Origin: Actinoallomurus purpureus
GTDB taxonomy: Bacteria > Actinomycetota > Actinomycetes > Streptosporangiales > Streptosporangiaceae
Reading direction: 5' to 3'
DNA: 64,000 bases
Assembly (NCBI RefSeq): GCF_024055795.1
Contig: NZ_JAMXMY010000002.1
Coordinates: forward strand, 496,001-560,000
Shown: positions 39,455 to 48,615 of the stretch, in pieces
Position numbering within the stretch: position 1 is the first letter of the stretch
How the letters are laid out: each line of letters opens with the position of its first letter
Position numbers and translations under genes: made by a program
Notes under the pieces: model-generated
What the model saw: the letters and a program-made list of their open reading frames with translations, nothing else
The model's database searches: none
What the model was told of the DNA's origin: nothing

Positions 39455-42061
39455 GTGTCGACTCGAAACTCCGCTCGGCAGGAGATGCCCGAGCCACTGC
39501 GCCGTGACGTCCGGTTGCTCGGTTCCCTCCTCGGTAAGGTCCTCGTCGAGTACGGCGGGCAGAGCCTGCTCGACGACGTGGAGGCCCTGCGGCACGCAGT
39601 GATCGCCGCGCGCCGGGGTGAGACCTCCGTCGACGACGTGGCCGCGATCGTCGGCGGCTGGGCGATCGACCGCGCGGAGCTGGTGGCCCGCGCGTTCACC
39701 GTCTACTTCCACCTCACGAACCTCGCCGAGGAACACCAGCGGATCCGCACGCTCCGGGAGCGTGACACCGGCGAGACGCCGCAGCGCGAGTCCGTCGCCG
39801 CGGCGGTCGCCGAGATCGGCGCGGACCGCGTCCGCGAGCTGCTGGAGGGTCTGGAGCTGCACCCGGTCCTGACCGCGCACCCCACCGAGGCGCGCCGCCG
39901 CGCGGTGGTCACCGCGATCCTGCGGATCAGCGCACTGCTGACCGCCCTGGACGACCCGCGCGCGGGCAGCGGGGAGCACGACGAGATCACCCGCCGGCTC
40001 GTGGAGGAGATCGACCTGCTGTGGCGCACGTCACAGCTGCGCCGCACGAAGCCGGACCCGCTCGACGAGGTCCGCACCGCCATGGCGATCTTCGACGAGA
40101 CGCTGTTCCGCGTCGTTCCGGCGATCTACCGCTCGCTCGACACGGCCCTGGCGCCCGGCACCGGAGAGCGCCCGGCGCTGGCCCGGCCGTTCCTGCGCTT
40201 CGGCAGCTGGATCGGCGGCGACCGCGACGGCAACCCGTACGTCACCGCCCAGATCACCCGTGAGGCGATCGGCATCCAGGCCGACCACATCCTCCGCGCG
40301 CTCGGCAACGCCTGCGTGCGGATCGGCCGCACGCTCACCGCGAACGAGACGACGACCCCACCGTCGCAGGCGCTCAAGGGCGCGCTCGCCGCGGCCCGCG
40401 CCGCCCAGCCCGACCTCGTCGCCGAGATCGGCAAGCGCTCGCCGGGCGAGCCGCACCGCCAGTTCCTGCTGTACGCCGCCGAGCGGATCCAGGCCACGCG
40501 GCTGCGCAACGCCGACATGGCGTACGGCGGCCCCGCAGATCTGCTGGCCGACCTGCGCATCGTGCAGGAGTCCCTCGTGGAGGCGGGCGCGCCGCGCCAG
40601 GCGTACGGCGAGCTGCAGCACCTGGTCTGGCAGGTGGAGACCTTCGGGTTCCACCTCGCGGAGCTGGAGATCCGCCAGCACTCCGCGGTGCACGAGAAGG
40701 CCCTCGCCGAGGTCCGCGCCGGAGGTCCGCTGAGCGAGCAGACCGAGGAGGTCCTCGACACGCTGCGAGTCGCCGCGTGGGTGCAGGAGCGATTCGGCGT
40801 CGACGCCTGCCGTCGCTACGTCATCTCCTTCACCCGCACCGCCGACGACGTGGCCGCCGTGTACGAGCTGGCCGAGGCCGCCGCGATCGGCGGCCGGGCG
40901 CCGGTCCTCGACGTCGTGCCGCTGTTCGAGACCGGTGAGGATCTCGACCGGTCGCCGGTCGTGCTGGACGGCATGCTCCACCTGGCGCCGGTGCGCCGCC
41001 GTCTGCTGGAGACCGGCCGCCGCATGGAGGTCATGCTCGGCTACTCCGACTCGGCCAAGCAGCTCGGCCCCACGACGGCGACCCTGAAGCTGTACGACGT
41101 GCAGGGCGCGCTCACGGCCTGGGCGGCCCGGCACGACGTGAAGCTGACGATGTTCCACGGGCGCGGCGGCGCGCTGGGGCGCGGTGGCGGCCCGGCCAAC
41201 CGGGCGGTGCTGGCCCAGGCGCCCGGCTCGGTCGCGGGCCGGTTCAAGGTGACCGAACAGGGCGAGGTGATCTTCGCGCGGTACGGCCACGCTGAGATCG
41301 CGCGGCGCCACGTCGAGCAGGTCGCCAACGCGGTCCTGCTCGCCTCGACCCCGGCGGTGCAGGAGCACGCGCTGGCGGCCGCCGAGCGGTTCCGGCCGCT
41401 GGCCGACCGGATCAGCGTGGCGGCCGAGCGGACCTTCCGGTCGCTGGTCGAGGCTCCGGGGTTCGCGGAGTGGTTCGCCCGGGTCAGCCCGCTGAACGAG
41501 CTGTCGAACCTGCGGCTCGGCTCCCGGCCGTCCCGGCGCAAGGCGACGACCTCGCTGGACGACCTGCGGGCGATCCCCTGGGTGTTCTCCTGGACGCAGA
41601 CGCGCGTCAACCTGCCGGGCTGGTACGGCCTGGGCAGCGGTCTGGCCGCCGTCGACGACCTCGACGCCCTGCGTGACGCCTACCGTTCCTGGCCGCTGTT
41701 CGCCGCGCTGCTCGACAACGCGGAGATGAGTTTGGCCAAGACGGATCGCGCGATCGCCGAGCGCTACCTCGCCCTGGGCGACCGGCCCGAGCTGAGCGAG
41801 ACGGTCCTGGCCGAGTACGACCGCACGAGCTCCCTCGTCATCGAGGTCACCGGGCACACCCGGCTCCTGGAGAACCGCCGGGTGCTGTCCCGCGCGGTCG
41901 AGCTGCGCAACCCGTACGTCGACGCGCTGTCCCACCTGCAGCTGCGCGCGCTGCAGGAGCTGCGGGCCGGGGTGGACGACGACGCCGAGCGCGAGCGGAT
42001 CGAGGACCTGCTGCTCCTGGCCGCCGCCGGCGTCGCGGCCGGCCTGCAGAACACCGGCTGA
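39455..42061 (+). CDS. ppc: Phosphoenolpyruvate carboxylase
   Basis: An 868-residue enzyme that makes oxaloacetate from PEP and bicarbonate to refill the TCA cycle. Signature blocks: LTAHPTEARRR near residue 142 with the catalytic His, SWIGGDRDGNPYVT near 250, GYSDSAKQLGP near 528, FHGRGGALGRGGGP near 567, and the C-terminal LRNPYVDALSHLQ followed by ALQNTG-like ending (GLQNTG). The start is GTG 39455. Length is normal. It is divergent from the carboxylase beta gene, an arrangement linking two CO2-fixing reactions. Confidence 0.96.
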   Translation: MSTRNSARQEMPEPLRRDVRLLGSLLGKVLVEYGGQSLLDDVEALRHAVIAARRGETSVDDVAAIVGGWAIDRAELVARAFTVYFHLTNLAEEHQRIRTLRERDTGETPQRESVAAAVAEIGADRVRELLEGLELHPVLTAHPTEARRRAVVTAILRISALLTALDDPRAGSGEHDEITRRLVEEIDLLWRTSQLRRTKPDPLDEVRTAMAIFDETLFRVVPAIYRSLDTALAPGTGERPALARPFLRFGSWIGGDRDGNPYVTAQITREAIGIQADHILRALGNACVRIGRTLTANETTTPPSQALKGALAAARAAQPDLVAEIGKRSPGEPHRQFLLYAAERIQATRLRNADMAYGGPADLLADLRIVQESLVEAGAPRQAYGELQHLVWQVETFGFHLAELEIRQHSAVHEKALAEVRAGGPLSEQTEEVLDTLRVAAWVQERFGVDACRRYVISFTRTADDVAAVYELAEAAAIGGRAPVLDVVPLFETGEDLDRSPVVLDGMLHLAPVRRRLLETGRRMEVMLGYSDSAKQLGPTTATLKLYDVQGALTAWAARHDVKLTMFHGRGGALGRGGGPANRAVLAQAPGSVAGRFKVTEQGEVIFARYGHAEIARRHVEQVANAVLLASTPAVQEHALAAAERFRPLADRISVAAERTFRSLVEAPGFAEWFARVSPLNELSNLRLGSRPSRRKATTSLDDLRAIPWVFSWTQTRVNLPGWYGLGSGLAAVDDLDALRDAYRSWPLFAALLDNAEMSLAKTDRAIAERYLALGDRPELSETVLAEYDRTSSLVIEVTGHTRLLENRRVLSRAVELRNPYVDALSHLQLRALQELRAGVDDDAERERIEDLLLLAAAGVAAGLQNTG

Positions 42062-42105
42062 CCCGGGACGGATGATTCTCGTCCGTCTGACGGTTAGAGG
42101 AGCAC

Positions 42106-42546
42106 ATGGGTATCAGGCTGGCCGAAGCCGTCGACCGGGAGTCGGTGGAGGCGATCGTCAAGGCGGCGTACACCCCGTGGGTTCCCGTGATCGGGACGGA
42201 GCCGCCGCCGCTCACCGCCGATTACGCGGAGGCGATCGCCGAAGGGCGGGTGTACGTCCTGGAGAACGGCGGGATCAACGCACTGATCGTCCTGCGCCCC
42301 GAGGACGGCGACCTCCTTGTGGAGAATGTCGCGGTCAATCCGGATCGTCAGGGGCGCGGGCTGGGGCGGCGGCTCCTGGCGTTCGCGGAGTTCCGGGCGC
42401 GGTCGCTGGGGTTGCCGGCGGTGCGGCTCTTCACCAACGAGAAGATGACCTCGAATATCGGTCTGTATCAATCCCTGGGTTATCGCGAGACCGACCGGAC
42501 GGGAATCGGCGGTCGCCGCGTCATCCACATGCGAAAGCGGCTCTGA
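42106..42546 (+). CDS. GNAT-family N-acetyltransferase
   Basis: A 146-residue acetyltransferase. The acetyl-CoA-binding motif A reads NVAVNPDRQGRGLGRRLLAFAEFRARSLG (Q/R-x-x-G-x-G/A). It ends in the ribosomal-acetyltransferase-like FTNEKMTSNIGLYQSLGYRETDR. GAGGAG precedes the ATG. It lies 44 bp after ppc in the same direction. Substrate unknown, possibly a small amine or protein N-terminus. Confidence 0.88.
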   Translation: MGIRLAEAVDRESVEAIVKAAYTPWVPVIGTEPPPLTADYAEAIAEGRVYVLENGGINALIVLRPEDGDLLVENVAVNPDRQGRGLGRRLLAFAEFRARSLGLPAVRLFTNEKMTSNIGLYQSLGYRETDRTGIGGRRVIHMRKRL

Positions 42547-42607
42547 GCGGCGAGAAAGGCCTCACATCCGAGGACGGGGGGCTGATCTTCACCTAAAGTC
42601 ATAGGTG

Positions 42608-43582
42608 ATGACTGTTCGCGAGCCTGTGTCTCCCCTATCGCCGCTGCCGCGCTACGCGATCCTCGTAGACGTGGGGTATCTCTACGCCGCAGCGGGCGAC
42701 CTCCTGTTCGGCATCTCCTCTCGTCGCTCCTGGCGGGTCGACGCCGAGGGCCTCATCAAGGCCCTGGAGGAGCGCGCGGCCGCCTGCATGCGCGGAGAGC
42801 TGTTGCGGATCTACTGGTTCGACGCCGCGCGCGACCGCGTGCCGACGATCGACCAGCGGGTCGTCGCGCCGCTGCCCTTCGTGAAGCTCCGGCTCGGCAA
42901 TCTCAACAAGCACAATCAGCAGAAGGGCGTCGACGCCCAGATCCGCGAGGACCTGGAGACGCTCGCCCGGCACGGCGCCGTGACCGACGCCATCCTGCTG
43001 GCCGGTGACGAGGACATGCTTCCGGCCGTGGAGGCCGCGCAGACCTACGGCGTCCGTATCCACCTGTGGGGCGTCGAGCCGCCGTACGGCACCAACCAGG
43101 CCGAGCGGCTCATCTGGGAGTCCGACACCGTCGACGTCGTGAACGCCGACTTCGTCAAGCCGTACTTCATGCTCGACACCTCCCGCGAGACGACGTCGGA
43201 GCCGCCGGTCACCCAGCCGATCCCGTCGCCCACCGCGGTGTTCGGCGCCCGGCCGCCCAAGCCAGCCCCGCCGCCGGTCCGTGCCCAGCCGAGCCCGGTC
43301 GCCAAGCTCGGTCCGAGCCGCGACCGCGTCGAGGAGATCGGCGAGCACATCGCGCACAAGTGGATCCTCACCCGGGGCCGGGACAACATCCGCGACCTGC
43401 TGCCCGGCCCGATCCTGCCCACGGTCATCGACAAGGAGCTGCTGATCGAGGGGGAGAAGGAGCTCGGTCACTCGCTGCGCCCCTACAAGGAGGCCCGCGA
43501 CTGGCTGCGCGAGGGCTTCTGGGCGCGTGTCTACCGCGAGTTCGACTTCGGCGTCGGCGTCTCCGGCAAGGCCCCCCGCTGA
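42608..43582 (+). CDS. NYN-domain (PIN-like) RNase-type protein
   Basis: About 324 residues; ATG 42608 (GTG 42605 also possible). Residues 15-185 form a NYN domain: AILVDVGYLYAAAG with the first Asp, KGVDAQIREDLETLARHGAVTDAILLAGDEDMLPAVEAAQTYGVRIHLWG with the D-x-x-D and S/AGDxD motifs. A Pro-rich linker and a C-terminal conserved helical domain (IAHKWILTRGRDNIRDLL, LGHSLRPYKEARDWLREGFW, OST-HTH/LOTUS-like in position) follow. Probably an RNA-processing nuclease; the acidic residues required for metal binding are present. Confidence 0.8.
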   Translation: MTVREPVSPLSPLPRYAILVDVGYLYAAAGDLLFGISSRRSWRVDAEGLIKALEERAAACMRGELLRIYWFDAARDRVPTIDQRVVAPLPFVKLRLGNLNKHNQQKGVDAQIREDLETLARHGAVTDAILLAGDEDMLPAVEAAQTYGVRIHLWGVEPPYGTNQAERLIWESDTVDVVNADFVKPYFMLDTSRETTSEPPVTQPIPSPTAVFGARPPKPAPPPVRAQPSPVAKLGPSRDRVEEIGEHIAHKWILTRGRDNIRDLLPGPILPTVIDKELLIEGEKELGHSLRPYKEARDWLREGFWARVYREFDFGVGVSGKAPR

Positions 43583-43602
43583 CTGCGGCCTAGGCTGGGG
43601 AC

Positions 43603-44448
43603 GTGAGCCCTTCGCCGTACACCGATCTCGACCGCCCGCCGCTGAACGAGCGGGCGCTGAACCGCGCGCTCGTCCACCCGGGCGGGCTGTGGCGGGAGAT
43701 CCGGGTGGTCGCCGAGACCGGGTCCACCAACGCCGACCTGGCGGCGCTCGCGCGGAGCGGCGCGGATGAGGGGCTGGTGCTCGTCGCCGAGGCGCAGACG
43801 GCCGGGCGCGGCCGCCTCGACCGGGCGTGGACGGCCCCGCCGCGTTCGGGGCTCGCCTTCTCGGTGCTCCTGCGCCCGGAGGTCCCGCTCGCCCGGCTGG
43901 GCTGGCTGCCGCTGATGGCCGGGGTGGCGGTGGTGTCCGCCCTGCGCGGGTTCGCCGAGGTCGAGGGGGCGACGCGGGGCGGGATGGCCGACGCGGCGCT
44001 GAAGTGGCCCAACGACGTGATGATCCGCGGCCGGAAGCTGGCCGGAATCCTCGCCGAGCGGGCAGGGGACGCCGTCGTGCTCGGCGTCGGGTTGAACGTC
44101 AGCCTGCGCGCCGACGAGCTGCCGGTGCCGACCGCGACCTCCCTCGCCCTGGAGGACGCGCCCGCCGACCGCGACCCGGTGCTCCGCGCGATCCTGCGCG
44201 AGCTGGACGTACGCTACGCCGCGCTCGGCCGGGAGGGCGCCGAGGAGCCGCTGCGGCGCTCGTACAAGGAGCTGTGCGCGACCCTGGGCCGCCAGGTGCG
44301 CGTCGAGCTCCCCGGTGGCGCCCCGGGCGGTCCTGGCGGCGTCCTCACCGGGGAGGCCGTGGACGTCGACGAGACCGGGCGGCTCGTCGTCCGCGCCGCC
44401 GACCGTGAGTACGCGCTCAGCGCCGGCGACGTCGTCCACGTCCGGTAA
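43603..44448 (+). CDS. birA: Biotin--[acetyl-CoA-carboxylase] ligase
   Basis: A 281-residue biotin protein ligase without the N-terminal repressor HTH, as in most actinomycetes. Motifs: AETGSTNADLAALA, the biotin/AMP loop AEAQTAGRGRLDRAWTAPPRSGLAFSVLLRP, and LKWPNDVMIRGRKLAGIL, then GVGLNVS. It attaches biotin to the carboxylase alpha subunits such as the one at 1.3-3.1 kb. GTG start, 20 bp after the NYN gene. In many actinomycetes it is followed directly by the adenylate cyclase; here a four-gene block intervenes. Confidence 0.95.
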   Translation: MSPSPYTDLDRPPLNERALNRALVHPGGLWREIRVVAETGSTNADLAALARSGADEGLVLVAEAQTAGRGRLDRAWTAPPRSGLAFSVLLRPEVPLARLGWLPLMAGVAVVSALRGFAEVEGATRGGMADAALKWPNDVMIRGRKLAGILAERAGDAVVLGVGLNVSLRADELPVPTATSLALEDAPADRDPVLRAILRELDVRYAALGREGAEEPLRRSYKELCATLGRQVRVELPGGAPGGPGGVLTGEAVDVDETGRLVVRAADREYALSAGDVVHVR

Positions 44449-44519
44449 ATGGATCCAACTGGACCGGTCCGCGACACGCCGGTTTAATTGGGCTATCCCC
44501 ATCTTCCGGAGGTCGTTGC

Positions 44520-44780
44520 ATGGCCAGTGTGGCTGAGCTCAAGGGCGCTATCGCCCAGGCCGGCGAAGAGGCCGAGCAGGCCGTGCAGCTGCTCGTCCAG
44601 GCCGGCGGCCGAGCCGAGTCGGCGCTGCAGTACCTCATCGCCGTGGCGCAGGGGAGCGAGCACGATGCCCTGAGCGGCGCGCTGGGCGCGATGGGGCAGG
44701 CGGTGGAGAGCATCGAGGAGTGCCAGAGCCAGATCGGTGCCGCGATCGAAGAGGCGAACACCTACGCCCAGGGGCTCTGA
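44520..44780 (+). CDS. Small helical protein of the FtsK module (WXG100-sized, no WxG)
   Basis: An 86-residue protein, almost entirely predicted helix with Ala, Glu and Gln, no Trp and no Pro: ELKGAIAQAGEEAEQAVQLLVQAGG, then GALGAMGQAVESIEECQSQIGAAIEEANTYAQ. Size and two-helix pattern resemble ESX substrates, but the W-x-G turn is missing. GGAGG precedes the ATG by 8 nt. It is the first gene of a three-gene set with an FtsK/SpoIIIE ATPase and a coiled-coil membrane protein. It may be a substrate or adaptor (inference). Confidence 0.6.
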   Translation: MASVAELKGAIAQAGEEAEQAVQLLVQAGGRAESALQYLIAVAQGSEHDALSGALGAMGQAVESIEECQSQIGAAIEEANTYAQGL

Positions 44781-44854
44781 GGACCGCACATCGACACGTC
44801 CCCGACCGAGGTACCGCCCACCGCCGTCTGCGTGAAAGCCGCAGGAACACCCAC

Positions 44855-47410
44855 ATGACGCTCAAGCCCGGCGATCTCCTTGCCGCCGTGCGCAAGGACA
44901 TCCGGCAGGCGCGGGGAGCGATCCGCGCCCGCCGGAGCGAGCTCGACGAGACGATCGCCCGAGCCGAGGCCGCGGTCGAGCAGGGCCGCCGGGACGTCGC
45001 CGCCACGAGCGGCCCCGAGACGGCGGTGACGGTCGACGGCTGGCGGGAGCTGGCCCGCGAGGCCGCGCCCGGCGCCGCGGCCGCCCTCTGGACCGACTGG
45101 CCCGCCGAGCCGGAGCCGGAGCCGGTCGAATCCGGGCCGTTCCTGTACCGCGTGGGGACGGCCGCCGGTGACGTCCCCGCTCTCGTCCCGCTCCTGGACT
45201 CCGGCCACCTGAAGATCACCGGAAGCCAGACGCCGGTGGCCGACGCCATCGTCGACTCGCTCCTGGTCCGGATCGTGGCGACGACGCGGCCGGGTTCCGT
45301 GCGGGTGAGCCTGTACGACCCGCGCCGGCTCGGCGCGGGCCTCGGCGGCTTCCACGCCCTGTCCCGGCCGGGGCTGCTCACGGTGTACGGCGTCGAGGAG
45401 TTCAAGGAGCTCCTCGGCTCGCTGGACCGTGACATCCGGCGCATCCAGCGCGACGTGCTCGGCGGCGGGCACTCCTCTCTCGCCGCGCTCGCCGCGGCCA
45501 CGGGCCGGCGGCCCGAGCCGTGGCAGGTCGTCATCGTGCAGAGCCCGGTGCGGGGCTTCCGCGACGACGAGATCGCCCACCTGAACAGCGTGATGCACGC
45601 CGGGGCGGCCTGCGGCATCCACGTGGTCTGCCGCGACGTCCCGGTCGACGACGCGCCGGACACCGAGACGATCACCATCGCCTCAGACGGGCGGGTGACC
45701 ACCTCGATGACCGGTGAGCTGGAGGTGACGGTCGAGCCGCCGCCGCCGGAGCTGGTTCGCGCGGTCTGCGAGCGCGCCGCCCGCTGGGCGGGCATCGAAC
45801 GCGACCCGCCGCGCTTCGCCGAGCTCATCCCGCACCGGATGTGGAGTGAGTCGTCCGCGGCCGGGGTCCGCGCCCCCATCGGCGAGGACGTCGACCGGTA
45901 CGAGCCCGTGGAGGTCCTCCTCGGCGACGACCCCGTGCACGCGCTCGTCGGCGGCCCGCCCGGCTCCGGCAAGACCAACTTCCTCTACGCGATGATCGGG
46001 TCGATGGCGGCCCGGTACTCGCCCGAAGAGCTGGAGTTCTACCTCCTGGACTTCAAGGAGGGCGTGTCGTTCGCCCGCCTGGCCAGCGGCCGTACCGACA
46101 AGACGTGGCTGCCGCACGCGCGGCTGATCGGCGTGAACATCAACAACGACCGCGAGTTCGGCCTGGCGCTGCTGCGCTTCCTCGCCCGCGAGCTCGAACG
46201 CCGGGGCGCCGCCGCCCGCGAGCACGAGGTCACCAAGCTGGAGGAGCTGCGGGCCGTCGACCCGGACGGGCACTGGCCGCGGATCGTCGCGGTGATCGAC
46301 GAGTTCCAGGTGCTCATCCAGCAGCAGGACAAGATCACCGACGAGTCGTTGTACCTCCTCAACGACCTGGCCCGCCGAGGCCGCTCCCAGGGCATCCATC
46401 TCGTGCTGGCCAGCCAGAACGTCGGCGGCGTCCAGTCGCTGTGGGGGCGCGGGGCCATCCTCGACCAGTTCACGCTGCGGATCGCGCTGCCGAAGGCCCG
46501 CCGCATCCTCGCCGACGACAACCCCGCCGCCCTCCAGGTCGCCCGCTTCTGCGCGGTCGTGAACGCCGAGTCGGGCGCGCGGCGGGCGAACCGCATCGCC
46601 CGGCTTCCGGACGCCGGGATCGCGGGCACGTTCGACGCGCTGCAGCGGGAGTTGTGGCAGCGCCGTCCCGAGCACCTCGCGCCGCCGCGCATCTTCGACG
46701 GCGCGCACGTGCCCGAGCTGATGACCGCGCCGACCCTCCCGCCCGGCGAGAGCGCGGTGGGGCAGCTGATCGACCTGGCCGGCAGCGCCGCGACCGTGCG
46801 GTTCGACCGCGCGCCCGGCCGTAACCTCGCGGTCATCGGCACCCGTACCGACGAGGCGTACGACGTCCTCGCCTCGGCGGTGCTGTCGCTGGCCCGCGGG
46901 CACGCCCCCGGGTCGGCGGTGTTCCGGCTGTACGCGCTGGACGAGCAGCTGGAGCCCCGCGTCGGCCTGCTGGTCCGGCGGCTCGCCGATGACGGCCACG
47001 AGGTCACCATCGGCGGCGAGCTGCCCGATCTCGCCGACCGGACCGTCCCCGAGTACCTCGCGCTGTTCGCGGTGGACGCCGCGACCACCCGCTCCGACGA
47101 ACTGCGCCGGACGGTGCGCCGCCTCGTCGAGCACGGCCCGGAGCGCCGCACGCACGTGCTCGGCTGGTGGCGGACCACCGATCGGCTCAAGGCCGATGTC
47201 GTCGAGCGCGTCGGGTCGGTGCGCAACATCGACGCATGGGTGGCCCTGGACGTACGGGACGGCGAGCTGTCGCCGCTGCCGGGCGGCCAGATGCTGGGCT
47301 GGACCCCGCGCCGCCGCCGCGCCCTGTTCCACGACCAGCGCACCGGCGAGCCGCCCCAGCCGATCATCCCGTTCGAGGTGCTGAGCGAGGCGGGGGACGG
47401 CGTCACGTGA
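44855..47410 (+). CDS. Soluble FtsK/SpoIIIE-type ATPase
   Basis: An 851-residue protein starting at ATG 44855 (AGGA about 9 nt before). Residues 1-50 form a coiled coil (AVRKDIRQARGAIRARRSELDETIARAEAAVEQ). A long alpha/beta region follows, and then an FtsK ATPase domain: Walker A GGPPGSGKTN near residue 368, YLLDFKEGVSF, Walker B IVAVIDEFQVL near 478, and the sensor HLVLASQNV. A last region from about 630 resembles a degenerate second ATPase repeat. No TM helices, unlike FtsK, EccC or TraB proteins, so it must act with a membrane partner, probably the next gene. A DNA- or protein-pumping role is open. Confidence 0.82.
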   Translation: MTLKPGDLLAAVRKDIRQARGAIRARRSELDETIARAEAAVEQGRRDVAATSGPETAVTVDGWRELAREAAPGAAAALWTDWPAEPEPEPVESGPFLYRVGTAAGDVPALVPLLDSGHLKITGSQTPVADAIVDSLLVRIVATTRPGSVRVSLYDPRRLGAGLGGFHALSRPGLLTVYGVEEFKELLGSLDRDIRRIQRDVLGGGHSSLAALAAATGRRPEPWQVVIVQSPVRGFRDDEIAHLNSVMHAGAACGIHVVCRDVPVDDAPDTETITIASDGRVTTSMTGELEVTVEPPPPELVRAVCERAARWAGIERDPPRFAELIPHRMWSESSAAGVRAPIGEDVDRYEPVEVLLGDDPVHALVGGPPGSGKTNFLYAMIGSMAARYSPEELEFYLLDFKEGVSFARLASGRTDKTWLPHARLIGVNINNDREFGLALLRFLARELERRGAAAREHEVTKLEELRAVDPDGHWPRIVAVIDEFQVLIQQQDKITDESLYLLNDLARRGRSQGIHLVLASQNVGGVQSLWGRGAILDQFTLRIALPKARRILADDNPAALQVARFCAVVNAESGARRANRIARLPDAGIAGTFDALQRELWQRRPEHLAPPRIFDGAHVPELMTAPTLPPGESAVGQLIDLAGSAATVRFDRAPGRNLAVIGTRTDEAYDVLASAVLSLARGHAPGSAVFRLYALDEQLEPRVGLLVRRLADDGHEVTIGGELPDLADRTVPEYLALFAVDAATTRSDELRRTVRRLVEHGPERRTHVLGWWRTTDRLKADVVERVGSVRNIDAWVALDVRDGELSPLPGGQMLGWTPRRRRALFHDQRTGEPPQPIIPFEVLSEAGDGVT

Positions 47411-47423
47411 GGGCGGAGGGCCG

Positions 47424-48056
47424 ATGACGAACGCGCAGGCGGCGCGGCGGGCATACAAGGAGTACGCCGCCGAGGCCGGCCGCAGGCTGCTCGCCGCCGA
47501 GGAGGCGCGGCGCAGGCTCGCGGAGGCGGAAGAGCAGCGGACCGCGGCATACGCCTCGGTCGAGCAGGAGTGGGCGCGCCTGGACGGCCTCGAGGAGCGG
47601 GCCACCGGCGTCTGGCGCGAGCTGACCACGCGGTTCGGCCCGCACGCGGTGGGCCCGCTTCCCGGGCCCGCCGACGACGTGCGGCCCGACCAGGACGCCA
47701 CGGAACTCCTGGGCGACGCGCACCGGCGGGTGCGCGAACCCGTCCACTATCCCCTCGCCGGCAGGTACGTCCAGATGGCCGTGCTGGGGTTCGCGGTGGC
47801 CGTGGTGGTGACCGCCGTCGGATTCGAGCTCGCCAAGGGCCTGCGCGACCTGGGGCAGGTGCGGCTGGTCCTGGCGTACGGGCCGGTTCTGGCGGCGCCG
47901 TGGATCGGGCAGCAGACGGCCAAGGGGTGGATCCGGCTGCGCACCTCGAACGAGGAGCGGGAGTACGCCGTGGACACCGCGACCGGTGGGCTCGTCGGCG
48001 GCGGGGGCGTCTGGCTCATCGCCCTCATCTTCATCGTCATCCACTTTGTGACGTGA
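47424..48056 (+). CDS. Coiled-coil membrane protein of the FtsK module
   Basis: A 210-residue protein 13 bp after the ATPase gene. Residues 5-70 are an Ala/Glu/Arg-rich coiled coil (RRAYKEYAAEAGRRLLAAEEARRRLAEAEEQRTAAYASVEQEWARL). Three TM helices follow: AVLGFAVAVVVTAVGFEL, VLAYGPVLAAPWIG and GGGGVWLIALIFIVIHFV. The topology suits a membrane anchor for the soluble ATPase, with its coiled coil able to pair with the coiled coil of that protein. No family recognised. Confidence 0.65.
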   Translation: MTNAQAARRAYKEYAAEAGRRLLAAEEARRRLAEAEEQRTAAYASVEQEWARLDGLEERATGVWRELTTRFGPHAVGPLPGPADDVRPDQDATELLGDAHRRVREPVHYPLAGRYVQMAVLGFAVAVVVTAVGFELAKGLRDLGQVRLVLAYGPVLAAPWIGQQTAKGWIRLRTSNEEREYAVDTATGGLVGGGGVWLIALIFIVIHFVT

Positions 48057-48105
48057 TCGGCGCACTGATCGTCCGCTCAACGACGGTTTCTGCCAGGATG
48101 GCGCC

Positions 48106-48615
48106 ATGGGTCTTGCGAAGAGCGCGTTGGGCGAGGACGAAGAGATCGTCCTTGAGTTCCACCCCCACTGGTCGACGCTGGTCGGCACGATCTTCTGGGC
48201 GGTCGTCACGGTCGCCGTCGCCGCCGTCGCGATCGTCTTCATCCCGGGCGGCAGCGCGCAGACGGTGATCCGCCTCATCGTCGCGGCCGTGGCCGTCGTC
48301 GTGGTCCTCGTGGTCGGGCTGATCCCGTTCCTGCGGTGGGTCACCACCTCGTACACGCTGACCAACCGGCGGTTCGCCATGCGTGACGGCATTCTGTCCC
48401 GCTCGCACCGCGACATCCCCCTCACGCGGGTCAACGACGTGTCGTTCCGGCAGACCCTGATCCAGCGGATCATGAGCAGCGGCACGCTCACCGTCGAGTC
48501 GGGCGGCGAGCACGGCCAGCTCGTGCTGAAGAACATCCCCCGGGTCGAGTACACCCAGAACCAGCTCTACCGCATCGTCGAGGAGCTGACCGACGGTGAC
48601 GACGTCCGCCCGTAG
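48106..48615 (+). CDS. PH-domain membrane protein (bPH2/YdbT-like)
   Basis: A 169-residue protein with two TM helices (IFWAVVTVAVAAVAIVFI and LIVAAVAVVVVLVVGLIPFL) and a bacterial PH domain from about 85: TSYTLTNRRFAMRDGILSRSHRDIPLTRVNDVSFRQTLIQRIMSSGTLTVES. The T-N-R-R and D-I-P-L-x-R-V/I pattern is typical. Such proteins sit in the cytoplasmic membrane and may bind lipids or envelope components. The stop abuts the start of the adenylate cyclase with no gap, so the two are probably co-translated. Confidence 0.85.
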   Translation: MGLAKSALGEDEEIVLEFHPHWSTLVGTIFWAVVTVAVAAVAIVFIPGGSAQTVIRLIVAAVAVVVVLVVGLIPFLRWVTTSYTLTNRRFAMRDGILSRSHRDIPLTRVNDVSFRQTLIQRIMSSGTLTVESGGEHGQLVLKNIPRVEYTQNQLYRIVEELTDGDDVRP

